Assembly: GCA_948566455.1 (NCBI GenBank)
Contig: CAOYQO010000009.1
Span: 56,975-120,974 of the forward strand
Direction of reading: 5' to 3'
DNA from: an uncultured Phocaeicola sp.
GTDB lineage: Bacteria; Bacteroidota; Bacteroidia; Bacteroidales; Bacteroidaceae
Length of the DNA stretch: 64,000 nt
Both the position numbers and the translations under genes were made by a program. The notes under the pieces are model-generated. The model worked only from the letters and a program-made list of their open reading frames with translations, did no database searches and was not told the DNA's origin. Below are positions 1-10,452 of this stretch, in pieces. How positions within the stretch are numbered: position 1 is the stretch's first letter; every line of letters begins with the position of its first letter.

Positions 1-2730
1 GCACAAAAGAAAGTTTCTATAACAGGAGCCATTTCTTCAATGAAAGGTGAGGATTTGCTAAAAACTCCTGCTGCGTCTATGTCGAATGTATTGTCTGGTC
101 AGATTACAGGTATTTCTTCGGTGCAATATTCTGGTGAACCCGGTGCTGATGAGGCGGATTTGTATGTGCGTGGTATTGCTACTTGGAATAATGCCAAACC
201 TTTGATTCAAGTGGATGGGGTAGAACGCGAATTTTCGCAGATTGACCCCAATGAGGTAGAAAGTATTACGGTATTGAAAGATGCTTCGGCTACAGCCGTA
301 TTTGGTGTTCGTGGTGCTAATGGTGTTATATTGATTACTACTAAACGTGGTGCTGAAGGTAAGGCTAAAATTTCTTTTTCAACTTCGGCAGGTGTTAACT
401 TAAGAACGAAACAATTGGAATTTGCCAATTCTTATCAGTATGCGTCTTATTATAATGATTTACAGGTAAATGATGGTGGAGTACCTACATTTACAGAAGA
501 GCAATTGATAAAATTCAGAGATCATACAGATCCTATTTTATATCCGGATATTAATTGGATTGATTACTGTATGAATAAGGCAGCGTTTCAGTCACAACAT
601 AATGTAAATATATCGGGAGGTACTGATAGAATGCGTTACTTTGTATCAGCAGGTATGTTTACACAAGATGGTATGTTCAAACAACTTGCAGCGTCTGATA
701 ATTTTAACTTTAACTACAAACGTTACAATTATCGTGCTAATTTGGATTTTGATGCGACTAAGACTACATTAATTTCTGTTAATATTGGTGGGCGTATTGA
801 AACTAAACGTACTCCTGAGTCTGGAGAAGACCAGAATCAGCTGTTCCGTAAATTATATTGGGCTGTGCCTTTTGCTGGTGCAGGTATTGTAGATGGAAAA
901 CGTGTGGTTTCAAATGCTGATTATCTACCATTTACTGGATCTGACGGATTGAATTCTTATTATGGGAAAGGCTTCCGTTCTACAACAACAAATGTGTTGA
1001 ATGTGGATCTTGTATTAGATCAAAAGTTAGATTTTATAACCAAAGGACTTTCTTTTAAATTGAAGGGTTCTTATAATACTAGTTATTGGACACAAAAAAT
1101 AGCCAGTTCTTCTATGGCTGTATATACACCAGTTCTTCATGATGATGGATCTATTGGTTATCGTAAGAGTGGCTCTGATTCTCAGTTGTCTTATAGTCGT
1201 AATTCAAATGGTGAAGGTAAATCACGTGATTGGTATATGGAAGCTGCTTTGAATTACAGTCGCAAATTTGGAGATCATAATGTGACAGGTTTGGTGCTTT
1301 ATAATCAATCAAAACGATATTATCCAGGAGGTACTTATGATGATATTCCTTCGGCTTATGTTGGCTTTGTGGGGCGTGCTACCTATGATTATAAAACTCG
1401 ATATATGGCAGAGTTTAATGTTGGTTATAATGGTTCTGAGAATTTTGCTCCAGGTAAACGTTATGGCTTGTTTCCAGCTGGCTCTATTGGTTGGATTGTC
1501 AGTGAAGAGTCTTTTTTTAAGCCGTTAAAGAAAGTGATCAATTACTTTAAAGTACGTGCCTCTGTAGGTATGGTAGGTAATGATAATAACGGAAATAATA
1601 GATTTTTGTATCTTCCAGACGCTTATATTTTGAATGACGATGGCTATTTTTTCGGTACGAATGCTGGAAATAAGAAGCCGGGTGCTTATGAGGCTAGTAA
1701 ATCGAATGCTGATGTAACTTGGGAAAAATCTGTTAAGCAGAATTATGGTATTGATTTTTCTATTCTGAATGAAAAACTAAATATTTCTTTAGATTATTTT
1801 AAAGAAAACCGTCGAGATATTCTTTCTTCTCCAGATTATATGCCGGGAATTTTGGGTATGGTTTTACCTATTATGAATGTTGGTAAAACTGAAAATAAAG
1901 GATATGAGTTTCAGCTAAAATGGAATGATAAAATCGGTGATGATTTCCGTTATTGGGCAAACTTCAATCTCTCTTTTGCGCGCAACAAAATTGTTTATAA
2001 GAATGAGATTGAAAAGAATGAAGATTGGTTGTATGAAACTGGCCGTACAATTGGTTCTCGTTTGATTTATAAATTTTGGGGATATTATGATGAAACTGCA
2101 GAGGCTAGATATCAGGAAGAATTTGGTAGACCTATAGCAGATCATGGTTTATCTTTACAGCCAGGTGATGCGGTATTTGCTGACTTAAACAGTGACGGTG
2201 TTATTGATGGAGATGATGCTAGCCGTGATTTGGGATATGTGGATACTCCTGAATATACAGCTGGTTTGAATCTTGGATTTAGTTGGAAGGGATGGGATTT
2301 TACAGCGCAGTTTACAGGAGCGTGGAATGTAGACCGTATGCTTTCCGAATTCCGTCAACCGCTGGGAGATACACAAAATAAAGGATTGCTTCTTTATCAA
2401 TATGAAAATACATGGCGTTCGTCGGCCGATACTTATACGGCTAAATTCCCTCGTATATCGAAGTTAGCTCAAGCGAACAATTATAGAGCTTCCGACTTGT
2501 ATTTGTGTGATGCAAGTTATTTACGTTTGAAAAGTGTTGAATTGGGGTATAATTTTAATATGCCTTTCATGAAGAAAATAAAAATGAATCAGTGCCGTTT
2601 ATATGTAAGTGCGTATAACTTATTCACATTGACGGATTTTATGTGGGGGGATCCTGAGTCACGTCAAAGTGATCGTCCAAATTATCCATTGACTCGCGTG
2701 ATTAATTTAGGTTTAAAAGTTGGATTCTAA
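1..2730 (+). CDS. SusC-like TonB-dependent receptor, 5' end outside window
   Basis: This is an outer-membrane beta-barrel that imports oligosaccharides with energy from TonB. The reading frame is open from base 1, upstream of the first Met at 40, so the signal peptide, the carboxypeptidase-regulatory-like domain and the TonB box lie outside the window. The plug domain shows the family pattern VLKDASATAVFGVRGANG followed by VILITTKRG. The rest is a barrel ending in a hydrophobic-aromatic C-terminus (LGLKVGF), as expected for an outer-membrane protein. It lies 14 bp before its SusD partner, so the two form the usual receptor/lid pair. The gene is AT-rich like the next four. SusC-type membership is secure; the substrate can only be inferred from the enzymes downstream. 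Confidence 0.96.
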   Translation, partial: AQKKVSITGAISSMKGEDLLKTPAASMSNVLSGQITGISSVQYSGEPGADEADLYVRGIATWNNAKPLIQVDGVEREFSQIDPNEVESITVLKDASATAVFGVRGANGVILITTKRGAEGKAKISFSTSAGVNLRTKQLEFANSYQYASYYNDLQVNDGGVPTFTEEQLIKFRDHTDPILYPDINWIDYCMNKAAFQSQHNVNISGGTDRMRYFVSAGMFTQDGMFKQLAASDNFNFNYKRYNYRANLDFDATKTTLISVNIGGRIETKRTPESGEDQNQLFRKLYWAVPFAGAGIVDGKRVVSNADYLPFTGSDGLNSYYGKGFRSTTTNVLNVDLVLDQKLDFITKGLSFKLKGSYNTSYWTQKIASSSMAVYTPVLHDDGSIGYRKSGSDSQLSYSRNSNGEGKSRDWYMEAALNYSRKFGDHNVTGLVLYNQSKRYYPGGTYDDIPSAYVGFVGRATYDYKTRYMAEFNVGYNGSENFAPGKRYGLFPAGSIGWIVSEESFFKPLKKVINYFKVRASVGMVGNDNNGNNRFLYLPDAYILNDDGYFFGTNAGNKKPGAYEASKSNADVTWEKSVKQNYGIDFSILNEKLNISLDYFKENRRDILSSPDYMPGILGMVLPIMNVGKTENKGYEFQLKWNDKIGDDFRYWANFNLSFARNKIVYKNEIEKNEDWLYETGRTIGSRLIYKFWGYYDETAEARYQEEFGRPIADHGLSLQPGDAVFADLNSDGVIDGDDASRDLGYVDTPEYTAGLNLGFSWKGWDFTAQFTGAWNVDRMLSEFRQPLGDTQNKGLLLYQYENTWRSSADTYTAKFPRISKLAQANNYRASDLYLCDASYLRLKSVELGYNFNMPFMKKIKMNQCRLYVSAYNLFTLTDFMWGDPESRQSDRPNYPLTRVINLGLKVGF

Positions 2731-2744
2731 TATCTTGAAATCTT

Positions 2745-4637
2745 ATGAAACATTTTGAAAAATGGTTTATTATAGCATTTGTGGGAGCAACGCTTGCCAC
2801 TTCATGTGTCGATGATATAAAATTCGGTGATGCTTTCTTGGAAAAAGCACCAAGTGTGGCTGTAACTCAAGATACAATTTTCGGTAAAGCGGAGTATGCT
2901 CGTCGTTTTTTGTGGAATACTTATTCAAAGTTGTATTATGGTTTGGCCACAAACTGGAATGATGTGGATGGTAAGATGAATACTGGTATGTTTGAATGTT
3001 TATCTGATTGTTTTCATTCTCATAATTCATGGGATGGTTTGAATAGACATTATTATTCTGGTACTTATACTGCTAGTACAGAAGATGGTACAGCTGAAAC
3101 ACGTTTTGGTTTTACTAAAGAAGAAACTTGGCAGGCAATACGTAGTTCATGGATCTTTATTGAAAATGTAGATCGTGTACCCGATATGGACGGGAATGAA
3201 AAAGAACGATTGAAAGCGGAAGCGAAGGTAATAATAGCTTCTCGCTATTTTGATATGTTTCGTCATTTTGGTGGATTGCCTATAGTAAAAGCGTCTTTTG
3301 CGGCTGAAAATGAATATGATGTTCCTCGAGCTACCGTAGAAGAAACAGTGAACTTTATGATAGGTCTTTTAGATGAAGCGGCCACTGTACTTCCTTGGGA
3401 TTTGACTGAGGATGGAGAGGCTAACTGGCAAGGACGTATGACTAAAGCGGCAGCTATGGGCTTGAAATGTAAAATTTTGCTTTTTGCTGCAAGTCCTTTA
3501 TTTAATGACAATGAACCATATTGTACGGCAGAACCACAAGAAGCGGTTATCAATCATCAAGTGTGGTACGGAGGATATAAACCTGAATTATGGAAAGCAT
3601 GTCTGACTGCTTGTGAAGAATTTTTCCAAGCCCTGCAAGTTAATGGGCATTATGAACTAGTTCAGGCTGTTGGTGATACGAATGATGCCTATAGAGCGGC
3701 TTTTAATAAAGCTTATTTCTTACGTGAAAATTCGGAATTGTTGATTTCTACCCGTATTATTGGTAAGTATAATTGGGATTGGTGGTATTATTGGGGCGAT
3801 TGGGTGCCCAATGGCGGTTATACGCCTACATTGGAGTATATGGAAATGTTCCCTATGGCAACAGGCGAATCCTTTGACTTTGATAAGGCAGTACAGAATA
3901 ATAATATGTTTTTTGAGAATAATGATTATAATAAACCTACTCGTGATCCACGTTTGTATGAAACAATTTTGGTAAATGGTGCTAAATGGAGTGGCCGTTC
4001 TGTGGAATTATGGGTAGGAGGACGTGAAAACGCTAATAGTACAAGTACTGAAACAGGACAGTATGCAACAGGCTTCGGTTTATATAAATTCTATAAAGAA
4101 GGTAAAGGAAGTCTAGCCAATAATTATTTGGAATGGCCTTATTTACGTATGTCGGAAATGTATTTGATTTATGCGGAAGCACTTCTGAAAAATAATCAAC
4201 CGAAACTAGCTATAGAGATGGTGGATAAGGTACGTGCGCGTGTCGGATTAAAAGGGTTGATAGAGTCGAATCAAGACAAGAATTTACTATCTGATTCGAA
4301 TGCTTTGATGGAAGAAATATTACGAGAACGTGCTTGTGAACTTGGGTTGGAAGATGTTCGTTTCTTTGATATGATACGTAATAAGCGTGCTGATCTTTTT
4401 GAGCGTCCTTTACATGGTTTGCTTATTGAACGTGCTGATGGTGGAAGTGGTTCATGGTCTGATAAACCGGAAGATAAACGGGGACCTTTTCCGACAAAAT
4501 TTAAATATACTCAGTTCAAAATATCTAATTCAGCTCGTGCATGGTGGACAAATTTCAATTCAAAATGGTATTTGTCTGCATTTCCTGTAAATGAAGTAAA
4601 CAAAGGATATGGATTGACTCAAAATCCAGGTTGGTAA
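2745..4637 (+). CDS. SusD/RagB-like outer-membrane lipoprotein
   Basis: A surface glycan-binding lipoprotein that acts as the lid of the preceding SusC. It has a lipoprotein signal with the Cys in ATSC near residue 21. The body is helical and TPR-like, with family landmarks: an early W-rich stretch, YFDMFRHFGGLPIV, AAAMGLKCKILLFAASPLFN, and the C-terminal ERACELGLEDVRFFDMIRNK. It ends in the family-typical NPGW. The length of 630 residues is at the long end for SusD proteins. It starts 14 bp after the SusC stop and 34 bp before the next SusC, so all sit in one transcription unit. Confidence 0.96.
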   Translation: MKHFEKWFIIAFVGATLATSCVDDIKFGDAFLEKAPSVAVTQDTIFGKAEYARRFLWNTYSKLYYGLATNWNDVDGKMNTGMFECLSDCFHSHNSWDGLNRHYYSGTYTASTEDGTAETRFGFTKEETWQAIRSSWIFIENVDRVPDMDGNEKERLKAEAKVIIASRYFDMFRHFGGLPIVKASFAAENEYDVPRATVEETVNFMIGLLDEAATVLPWDLTEDGEANWQGRMTKAAAMGLKCKILLFAASPLFNDNEPYCTAEPQEAVINHQVWYGGYKPELWKACLTACEEFFQALQVNGHYELVQAVGDTNDAYRAAFNKAYFLRENSELLISTRIIGKYNWDWWYYWGDWVPNGGYTPTLEYMEMFPMATGESFDFDKAVQNNNMFFENNDYNKPTRDPRLYETILVNGAKWSGRSVELWVGGRENANSTSTETGQYATGFGLYKFYKEGKGSLANNYLEWPYLRMSEMYLIYAEALLKNNQPKLAIEMVDKVRARVGLKGLIESNQDKNLLSDSNALMEEILRERACELGLEDVRFFDMIRNKRADLFERPLHGLLIERADGGSGSWSDKPEDKRGPFPTKFKYTQFKISNSARAWWTNFNSKWYLSAFPVNEVNKGYGLTQNPGW

Positions 4638-4671
4638 TACTTGATTTTTTATCTAATAAAAACTAGAGACA

Positions 4672-7600
4672 ATGAAAAATAAAATATTAGCTTTGACAAT
4701 ACTTGCTTTTACAAGTATGAATGCCATGGCACAGGAAGAAGTTAATGTGACTGGTAAGGTGGTTGATAAGGTAGGAAACCCGGTATCGGGAGCTGCCGTG
4801 TCTGTATTGGGGCAACCACTTACTATGGTATCGACAGACGTTATGGGAAATTTTACAATTTCAGTATCAAAGGATGCTCAGCTTTGGATTCAGACGCCGT
4901 ATGATGCAAAAAAAGTAGTAAAGGCGGAAATGGATAAAAAGATGACTGTTATAATGGATTTCTTTTCGAATAAAGTGAATTACGGTTTTGGATTGGAACA
5001 GACCTATACTGAGTCGACGGGAGCAGCTTCTACTGTTTATAGTGATGATATTGCAACTAGATCTTCATATACCGTAGGTAATTCATTGTACGGCAATGTG
5101 CTCGGATTGACTACTATGCAAAAAACGGGAACCATGTGGGAGCAAATACCTTCTATGTTCATTCGTGGGCAAAAAAGTTTAAATGGTAATAATGGTATAT
5201 TGCTGGTAGTTGATGGTTTGGAGCGTGATAACGCTTATCAAGTTTTACGTTATCTTACACCGGAAGAGGTGGAGTCCGTAACGGTTTTGCGTGATGCAGC
5301 TGCAGTGGCTCTTTATGGTTATAAAGGAGCGAATGGAGTAGTGAATATCGTAACGAAGCGTGGATTATATAAGAAGCGTGAAATAAGTTTTGCTTATGAT
5401 CATGGTTTTACTTATCAAAATCGTTTACCCGAAATGTCGGATTCGTATACTTATGCTAGAGCCATGAATGAGGCATTGGCTAATGATGGAAAAGCTGCTA
5501 AATATAGTCAGAATGAATTGAATGCTTTCAAAAGTGGCAAATATCCTTATTATTATCCCAATGTCAATTGGTGGGATGAGGTGTTCCGTGAAAGAGGATC
5601 ATCAGATATTGCAACTTTAACTTTTCGTGGAGGCGCTTCTAAATTGCGTTATTATACAATGTTGAATTTGCAAAACGGTCGTGGCTTTTATAAAAATGCC
5701 AATGAGAATGATGGTTATTCAACTCAAGAGAAGTATTCTAAAGCAAATTTTCGTAGTAATTTGGATATTGATTTGACTCCTAAGACTAAAATGCAGGTAA
5801 ATATTATGGGGATGTTAAATGAATTTAGTCGTCCGGGATATGGTTCTGATAATTTGATTGGAAAATTATATATGACTCCATCTGCGGCATTTCCTATTCG
5901 TACAGAAAATGGTTTGTGGGGTGGTAATGCAACATGGGATGGATATAATAATCCAGTTGCATTGGCTCAGGGTCGCGGTTATTCCAAGGGACATACATTG
6001 GGGTTGTGGGCAGATATGAGCTTAAGACAGGATTTGTCTTCTATTACGAAAGGTTTAGGAGCCTCTTTTCGTATGGGATATGATAATGTTGCTTCTTATT
6101 GGGAGGATCATTGCAAAGATTATGCGTATGGAAGTACTGTTGTGACAGAATGGAAAAATGGTGAACCGAGTGCTTTTTCCGAATATACAGGTGGCTCGGA
6201 CAGTGAGATGAAAGGAGGAAGTAAACTTGATTGGCAGTATCGTTCTTTCAATTTTATGGCAAATGTGGACTGGAAGCGTCAGTTTGGAGAACATAAAGTA
6301 TATACAACATTGATGTATACTTATAAATATGACAATAATGCCAATATAAACTCTAATCTTTATCATTGCAATTGGTCATGGTATACGCATTATGGGTATA
6401 AAAATCGTTATTTCTTCGATTTTGCATTAGTAAACTCAGCGTCTAATTTATTGGAAACAGGAAATCAATGGCATATTTCTCCTACAGTAGGACTTGCTTG
6501 GGTTGCATCTAATGAAAGTTTATTGAATAATTATTCATGGCTGAATTTCTTGAAGTTACGTGCTTCATTCGGCGTTATTAATACGGATAATATTCCTTAT
6601 AACGGATATTGGTATGAAACCATGAACGGAAGTGGTGGTGGATATCCTATCCAAGATAATTTTAGTAATGGTGGAAGTTGGCAGGAAGGTCAATTGCCCT
6701 CAATAAATGGTACAACAGAAAAAGCGTATAAATATAATGTCGGTCTGGATGCTACTTTATTTGGTGGTCTAACGTTGACAGCTGACGCTTTTTATGAAAA
6801 GCGTCAAGATATTTGGGTATATACAGGTGGTAAGAATTCGTCAATATTGGGTGCAACAGCTTCTTATGCTAATGCTGGTGTGGTTGATAGTAAAGGTTTG
6901 GAATTTGGAGCAAATTATATAAAAAGCTTAGGTAAGGTTCGTTTCAATTTTGGGGGAACATTTACTTTAACTAAGAATAAAATTGTAGAGCAGTTGGAAG
7001 AACCGAAAGCTTATGAGTATCTTCGTGCTACTGGAAAAGCCGTGGGACAGATTTTTGGTTATCAAGCAGTGGGATTTTTTGTAGATCAAAGTGATATTGA
7101 TGATAGTCCGTCCCAACAGTTCGGTGTCGTGAAACCAGGTGACATTAAGTATAAAGACCAGAATAACGATAATGTAATTAATGAATTTGATCAGATTCCT
7201 TTAGGTTATAATTCTAGTGTCCCTGAAATTTATTATTCATTCAATATAGGCGCAGAATGGAAAGGAATAGGGGTTAATTTTGATTTTCAAGGGGTTGGGA
7301 ATTATACTTCATGGACTACATTGAATGGTTTGTATCGTCCATTGTCTAATGGCAATGCTATTTCAAATTACTATTATGAAAATCGTTGGACACCAGAAAC
7401 TCCTAATGCACGATATCCTCGTTTGACTACTGAAACTGTTCAGAATAATACACAGTCAAGTTCCGTATGGTTGGTTGATGGATCATTCTTAAAATTACGT
7501 AATTGTGAAGTATATTATAAATTACCTCATTCAGTTGTCAATAAATGGCATTTGAACAGTGCTAAGCTATATGTAAGAGGGGTTGATTTGTTCTGTTGGG

Positions 7601-7689
7601 ACCATATTAAAGAAATAGATCCGGAATCAATAGGAAATGGTATTCCGACCACACGTTCTATTAATATTGGTTTGTCTGTTGGCTTTTAA
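4672..7689 (+). CDS. SusC-like TonB-dependent receptor (second pair)
   Basis: A complete 1005-residue receptor. It has a signal peptide ending near MNAMAQ, then a carboxypeptidase-regulatory-like beta-sandwich (about residues 24-100, VTGKVVDKVGNPVSGAAVSV). The plug contains VTVLRDAAAVALYGYKGANG and the barrel ends in IGLSVGF. The segment after the regulatory domain diverges from the usual form: I do not see the common acidic TonB-box run (LDEVVV type) seen in the receptors at 15.5 kb and 23.5 kb. Two adjacent SusC/SusD pairs in one operon are common in loci for branched or heterogeneous polysaccharides. Confidence 0.96.
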   Translation: MKNKILALTILAFTSMNAMAQEEVNVTGKVVDKVGNPVSGAAVSVLGQPLTMVSTDVMGNFTISVSKDAQLWIQTPYDAKKVVKAEMDKKMTVIMDFFSNKVNYGFGLEQTYTESTGAASTVYSDDIATRSSYTVGNSLYGNVLGLTTMQKTGTMWEQIPSMFIRGQKSLNGNNGILLVVDGLERDNAYQVLRYLTPEEVESVTVLRDAAAVALYGYKGANGVVNIVTKRGLYKKREISFAYDHGFTYQNRLPEMSDSYTYARAMNEALANDGKAAKYSQNELNAFKSGKYPYYYPNVNWWDEVFRERGSSDIATLTFRGGASKLRYYTMLNLQNGRGFYKNANENDGYSTQEKYSKANFRSNLDIDLTPKTKMQVNIMGMLNEFSRPGYGSDNLIGKLYMTPSAAFPIRTENGLWGGNATWDGYNNPVALAQGRGYSKGHTLGLWADMSLRQDLSSITKGLGASFRMGYDNVASYWEDHCKDYAYGSTVVTEWKNGEPSAFSEYTGGSDSEMKGGSKLDWQYRSFNFMANVDWKRQFGEHKVYTTLMYTYKYDNNANINSNLYHCNWSWYTHYGYKNRYFFDFALVNSASNLLETGNQWHISPTVGLAWVASNESLLNNYSWLNFLKLRASFGVINTDNIPYNGYWYETMNGSGGGYPIQDNFSNGGSWQEGQLPSINGTTEKAYKYNVGLDATLFGGLTLTADAFYEKRQDIWVYTGGKNSSILGATASYANAGVVDSKGLEFGANYIKSLGKVRFNFGGTFTLTKNKIVEQLEEPKAYEYLRATGKAVGQIFGYQAVGFFVDQSDIDDSPSQQFGVVKPGDIKYKDQNNDNVINEFDQIPLGYNSSVPEIYYSFNIGAEWKGIGVNFDFQGVGNYTSWTTLNGLYRPLSNGNAISNYYYENRWTPETPNARYPRLTTETVQNNTQSSSVWLVDGSFLKLRNCEVYYKLPHSVVNKWHLNSAKLYVRGVDLFCWDHIKEIDPESIGNGIPTTRSINIGLSVGF

Positions 7690-7709
7690 TTTTTTATAAC
7701 TAAAAAAGT

Positions 7710-9401
7710 ATGACTATGAAATTGAAAAAAATATTGTTAGGGTTAGCCTATATGTCGGTTATGGCTTCTTGTGCGGATTTGGACTATCATGAATATACTG
7801 TGTATGATAAAGATTATGTATTTACAGATTTTGGACGTACCGGAGCTGTAGTTACGAATATATATAGTTACTTGGATTATGATTTGCCTAGTGAGGTTTC
7901 TTATTGCTCTGCTTGTGATGAGGCGCAATTTGCGTGGAGTTGGTCTTCAATACATGATTGGATAAACGGTGCATGGAGCTCGACTAATTCTCATAGTCTA
8001 TGGAATTATTATAGTGGAATTAGGGATGCTAATTTCTTTTTGGAGGAATCACAAAATGCCGATTTTTCTGAATTGAAAGAAGATAAAAATTATGTAGCTG
8101 AGATGAATCGCTTTAACCGTTATAAGTATGAAGTTCGTTTTTTGCGTGCTTATTTCTATTTTAATTTGGTACGTGCTTATGGCGATATACCTTTGGTTAC
8201 GAAGGTGCTGACTGAAGAAGAGGCCAATCAGGTGAAGCGTACACCGGCTGCTGAGGTTTTTGATTTTATAATTAAGGAATGTGATGAGATAGCAGATGAA
8301 CTTCCTGTGGATTATTCTAAATTAGAAAATGATGCCGCTAATGGAGAAAGCCCTGAAACTGGTCGTATTACTAAACAGGCAGTATTGGCTTTGAAGGCTC
8401 GAACATTACTTTATCAAGCAAGCCCTTTATTTAATATAGCTAATGATGTAAATTTGTGGAAACAAGCAGCTTTAGCTAGTAAGAAAGTTATTGATTTTTG
8501 TGCAGAGAATGGCATAAAAATGGGTAAATATTCAGAGTTATGGGGAACAGATAATTGGAAAGCGTCAGAAATGATTTTTGTACGTCGTATCGGAGATACT
8601 AGTTCGCCTGAATATACTAATTTCCCAGTAGGAATGGAAAATGGTGGGTCAGGTAATTGTCCTACTCAAACTTTGGTTGATGCTTACGAAATGAAAGTAA
8701 CAGGAAAAGCATGGGATGAGCCAGAAAGTGGATATGATCCAAATAAACCGTATGATAATCGTGATCCTCGTATGGAAATGACTATCGCTGTAAATGGTGA
8801 GAAATGGCCAGATACTAATCCAAATCCATTGGAAATTTATATAGGAGGACGCAATGCACTACCTATTGCTGGAGCAACTCCCACCGGGTATTATTTGAAA
8901 AAGTACTTGGATAAGACTATTGATATTAGTGCTTCTACCAGTAGTGGAGGAAAACGCCATAATTGGATTACATATCGTTTGGGAGAATTCTATTTAAATT
9001 ATGCTGAAGCGGTATTTAATTATTTGGGATCAGCTGATGCTGTTAGTACGGAATTCACAATGTCTGCCCGTGAAGCTGTTAATGTGGTTCGTAACCGTTC
9101 AGATGTGCAAATGCCTGAAGTACCTGAAGGATTGACTAATAACCAGTTTGTAGAGAAATATCGTCGTGAACGTATGGTGGAGCTTGCTTTTGAACAACAT
9201 CGTTTTTGGGATGTTCGGCGTTGGAAGGCTGGAGATACTCAAAGAAGTATTGTACAAATGCAAATTACCAAAAATAATGATACATATACTTATAAACGTG
9301 TAATTAGTAATCGTTATTGGGATGATAAGATGTATTTGTTTCCTATCCCTGATTCAGAAATAAGAAAAAATCCAAATCTAATTCAGAATCCAGGTTGGTA
9401 A
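7710..9401 (+). CDS. SusD/RagB-like outer-membrane lipoprotein (second pair)
   Basis: Partner lid of the second SusC, 563 residues. It has a lipoprotein signal (VMASC). Family landmarks are the RFLRAYFYFNLVRAYGDIPL block at about residues 145-165, the ALKARTLLYQASPLFN repeat-like helix pair, RRERMVELAFEQHRFWDVRR near the C-terminus, and a terminal NPGW. Either of two Met codons (7710 or 7716) can start it; the second gives a more typical signal peptide. It is 20 bp from SusC and 34 bp from the next lipoprotein, so it is co-transcribed. Confidence 0.96.
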   Translation: MTMKLKKILLGLAYMSVMASCADLDYHEYTVYDKDYVFTDFGRTGAVVTNIYSYLDYDLPSEVSYCSACDEAQFAWSWSSIHDWINGAWSSTNSHSLWNYYSGIRDANFFLEESQNADFSELKEDKNYVAEMNRFNRYKYEVRFLRAYFYFNLVRAYGDIPLVTKVLTEEEANQVKRTPAAEVFDFIIKECDEIADELPVDYSKLENDAANGESPETGRITKQAVLALKARTLLYQASPLFNIANDVNLWKQAALASKKVIDFCAENGIKMGKYSELWGTDNWKASEMIFVRRIGDTSSPEYTNFPVGMENGGSGNCPTQTLVDAYEMKVTGKAWDEPESGYDPNKPYDNRDPRMEMTIAVNGEKWPDTNPNPLEIYIGGRNALPIAGATPTGYYLKKYLDKTIDISASTSSGGKRHNWITYRLGEFYLNYAEAVFNYLGSADAVSTEFTMSAREAVNVVRNRSDVQMPEVPEGLTNNQFVEKYRRERMVELAFEQHRFWDVRRWKAGDTQRSIVQMQITKNNDTYTYKRVISNRYWDDKMYLFPIPDSEIRKNPNLIQNPGW

Positions 9402-9435
9402 TAGTAAATATTGTTGAATAATAAAGAATGGAACT

Positions 9436-10326
9436 ATGAAATTCAATATAAAATATACGATAGCAGCTTTGTCAGTTTTTATGTTTACTGCAGGCTGCGA
9501 TGATAAATTAGATGCTATTGATGTAATAGGATATACAGGTGTTCCGGTTGCTATAGAGACGGTAACTTCAGAGCCTCTTCCCGGTCAAATTCAACTTAGA
9601 TGGGAAGTTCCGGCTGGTGACTTTTCCTATCTTAAAATATGGTATTATGATCCTTTGACAAAAGAAACTGTCTATAAGATTGTTTCAAAAGGAACTACGG
9701 AATTGTTGATAGATGAAACTCGTGCTCGTTTTGGTGAATATGAGTTTAATTTCCAAACATTTAACGCAAATGATGAAGGTGGCGAGATTAAAGTTGTAAG
9801 AGCACTTTCAGGAGTTGCACCTGCGTCTTATACTTTAGTGTCACGAAGTCAAATCAAATTAGTGGCAGAACAGTTAAGTACAAACGCTCAAGAACCGTCA
9901 GAAGGACCTATAAAAAATGCAGTGGATGGGGATAAAAATACTTTTTTTCATACGAATTGGCATGAAGCTATTCCTTATCCACAGTGGATTCAGGTTAATT
10001 TGAAAGAACCTCATGAAAATTTTCTCGTGGGTTACATAAACAGAACGGATAATTCTTGGACCACAAGTGGACGTCCTAGTGTGGTAGATTTACAAATTAG
10101 TAATAATGGTATTGATTGGGAAACTGTAGGTACATTGGACGGACTCCCTAGTTCAGCTGGAAGTGAATATATTTCTACTTTCTTTATGCCAGGTAAGACT
10201 TTTACTTATTTTCGTTTTAGTGTAACATCTGCTACTGGAAGTTCCTCCTATTGGAATATTGGTGAATTTATGATGTATGATGCAGAAGTTGCAATAGATG
10301 ATCCGGAAACTGCGCCTTTGGATTAA
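9436..10326 (+). CDS. surface glycan-binding lipoprotein with discoidin (F5/8 type C) domain
   Basis: A 296-residue lipoprotein with its Cys in the FTAGC motif. A short Ig/FN3-like sandwich (about residues 35-125, QIQLRWEVPAGDFSYLKIWY) is followed by a discoidin-type carbohydrate-binding domain (about 145-285). The latter shows the F5/8-C pattern: a DGDKNTFFHT turn, PYPQWIQVNLKEP, and FRFSVTSATG near the end. No catalytic residues are recognised. Placed right after SusD, it fits the position of a surface glycan-binding protein (SusE/F-like) that helps to hold substrate. The ligand is unknown. Confidence 0.85.
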   Translation: MKFNIKYTIAALSVFMFTAGCDDKLDAIDVIGYTGVPVAIETVTSEPLPGQIQLRWEVPAGDFSYLKIWYYDPLTKETVYKIVSKGTTELLIDETRARFGEYEFNFQTFNANDEGGEIKVVRALSGVAPASYTLVSRSQIKLVAEQLSTNAQEPSEGPIKNAVDGDKNTFFHTNWHEAIPYPQWIQVNLKEPHENFLVGYINRTDNSWTTSGRPSVVDLQISNNGIDWETVGTLDGLPSSAGSEYISTFFMPGKTFTYFRFSVTSATGSSSYWNIGEFMMYDAEVAIDDPETAPLD

Positions 10327-10363
10327 TAAATAAAAACAGAAGAGGAATTTGAAAAATAAGGAC

Positions 10364-10401
10364 AATGGATAGCTGGCTGTATAACAGCCGCTATCACCAT
10401 T
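10364..10401 (+). other. RNA hairpin between binding-protein and enzyme genes
   Basis: The left arm (AATGG, ATAGC, GGCTGT) pairs with ACAGCC, GCTAT and CCATT, with one- or two-base bulges and a TATA loop. There is no U-run after it, so it is unlikely to be a strong terminator. It may be an mRNA stability or processing element that sets expression of the importer genes above that of the enzymes. Confidence 0.4.
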
Positions 10402-10440
10402 GGAATATTTACTTGTGATGATTATAAAGATATTGTTTAA
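10366..10440 (+). pseudogene. possible vestige of a lipoprotein N-terminus
   Basis: In this frame the spacer reads WIAGCITAAITIGIFTC and then DDYKDIV before a stop. That resembles the hydrophobic core, lipobox Cys and first acidic residues of a Bacteroidales lipoprotein. There is no in-frame ATG; an ATG sits one frame off at 10365. It may be the stub of a deleted SusE- or SusF-type gene. Chance resemblance is possible because it overlaps the hairpin. Confidence 0.25.
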
Positions 10441-10452
10441 GATAGTAGATGT

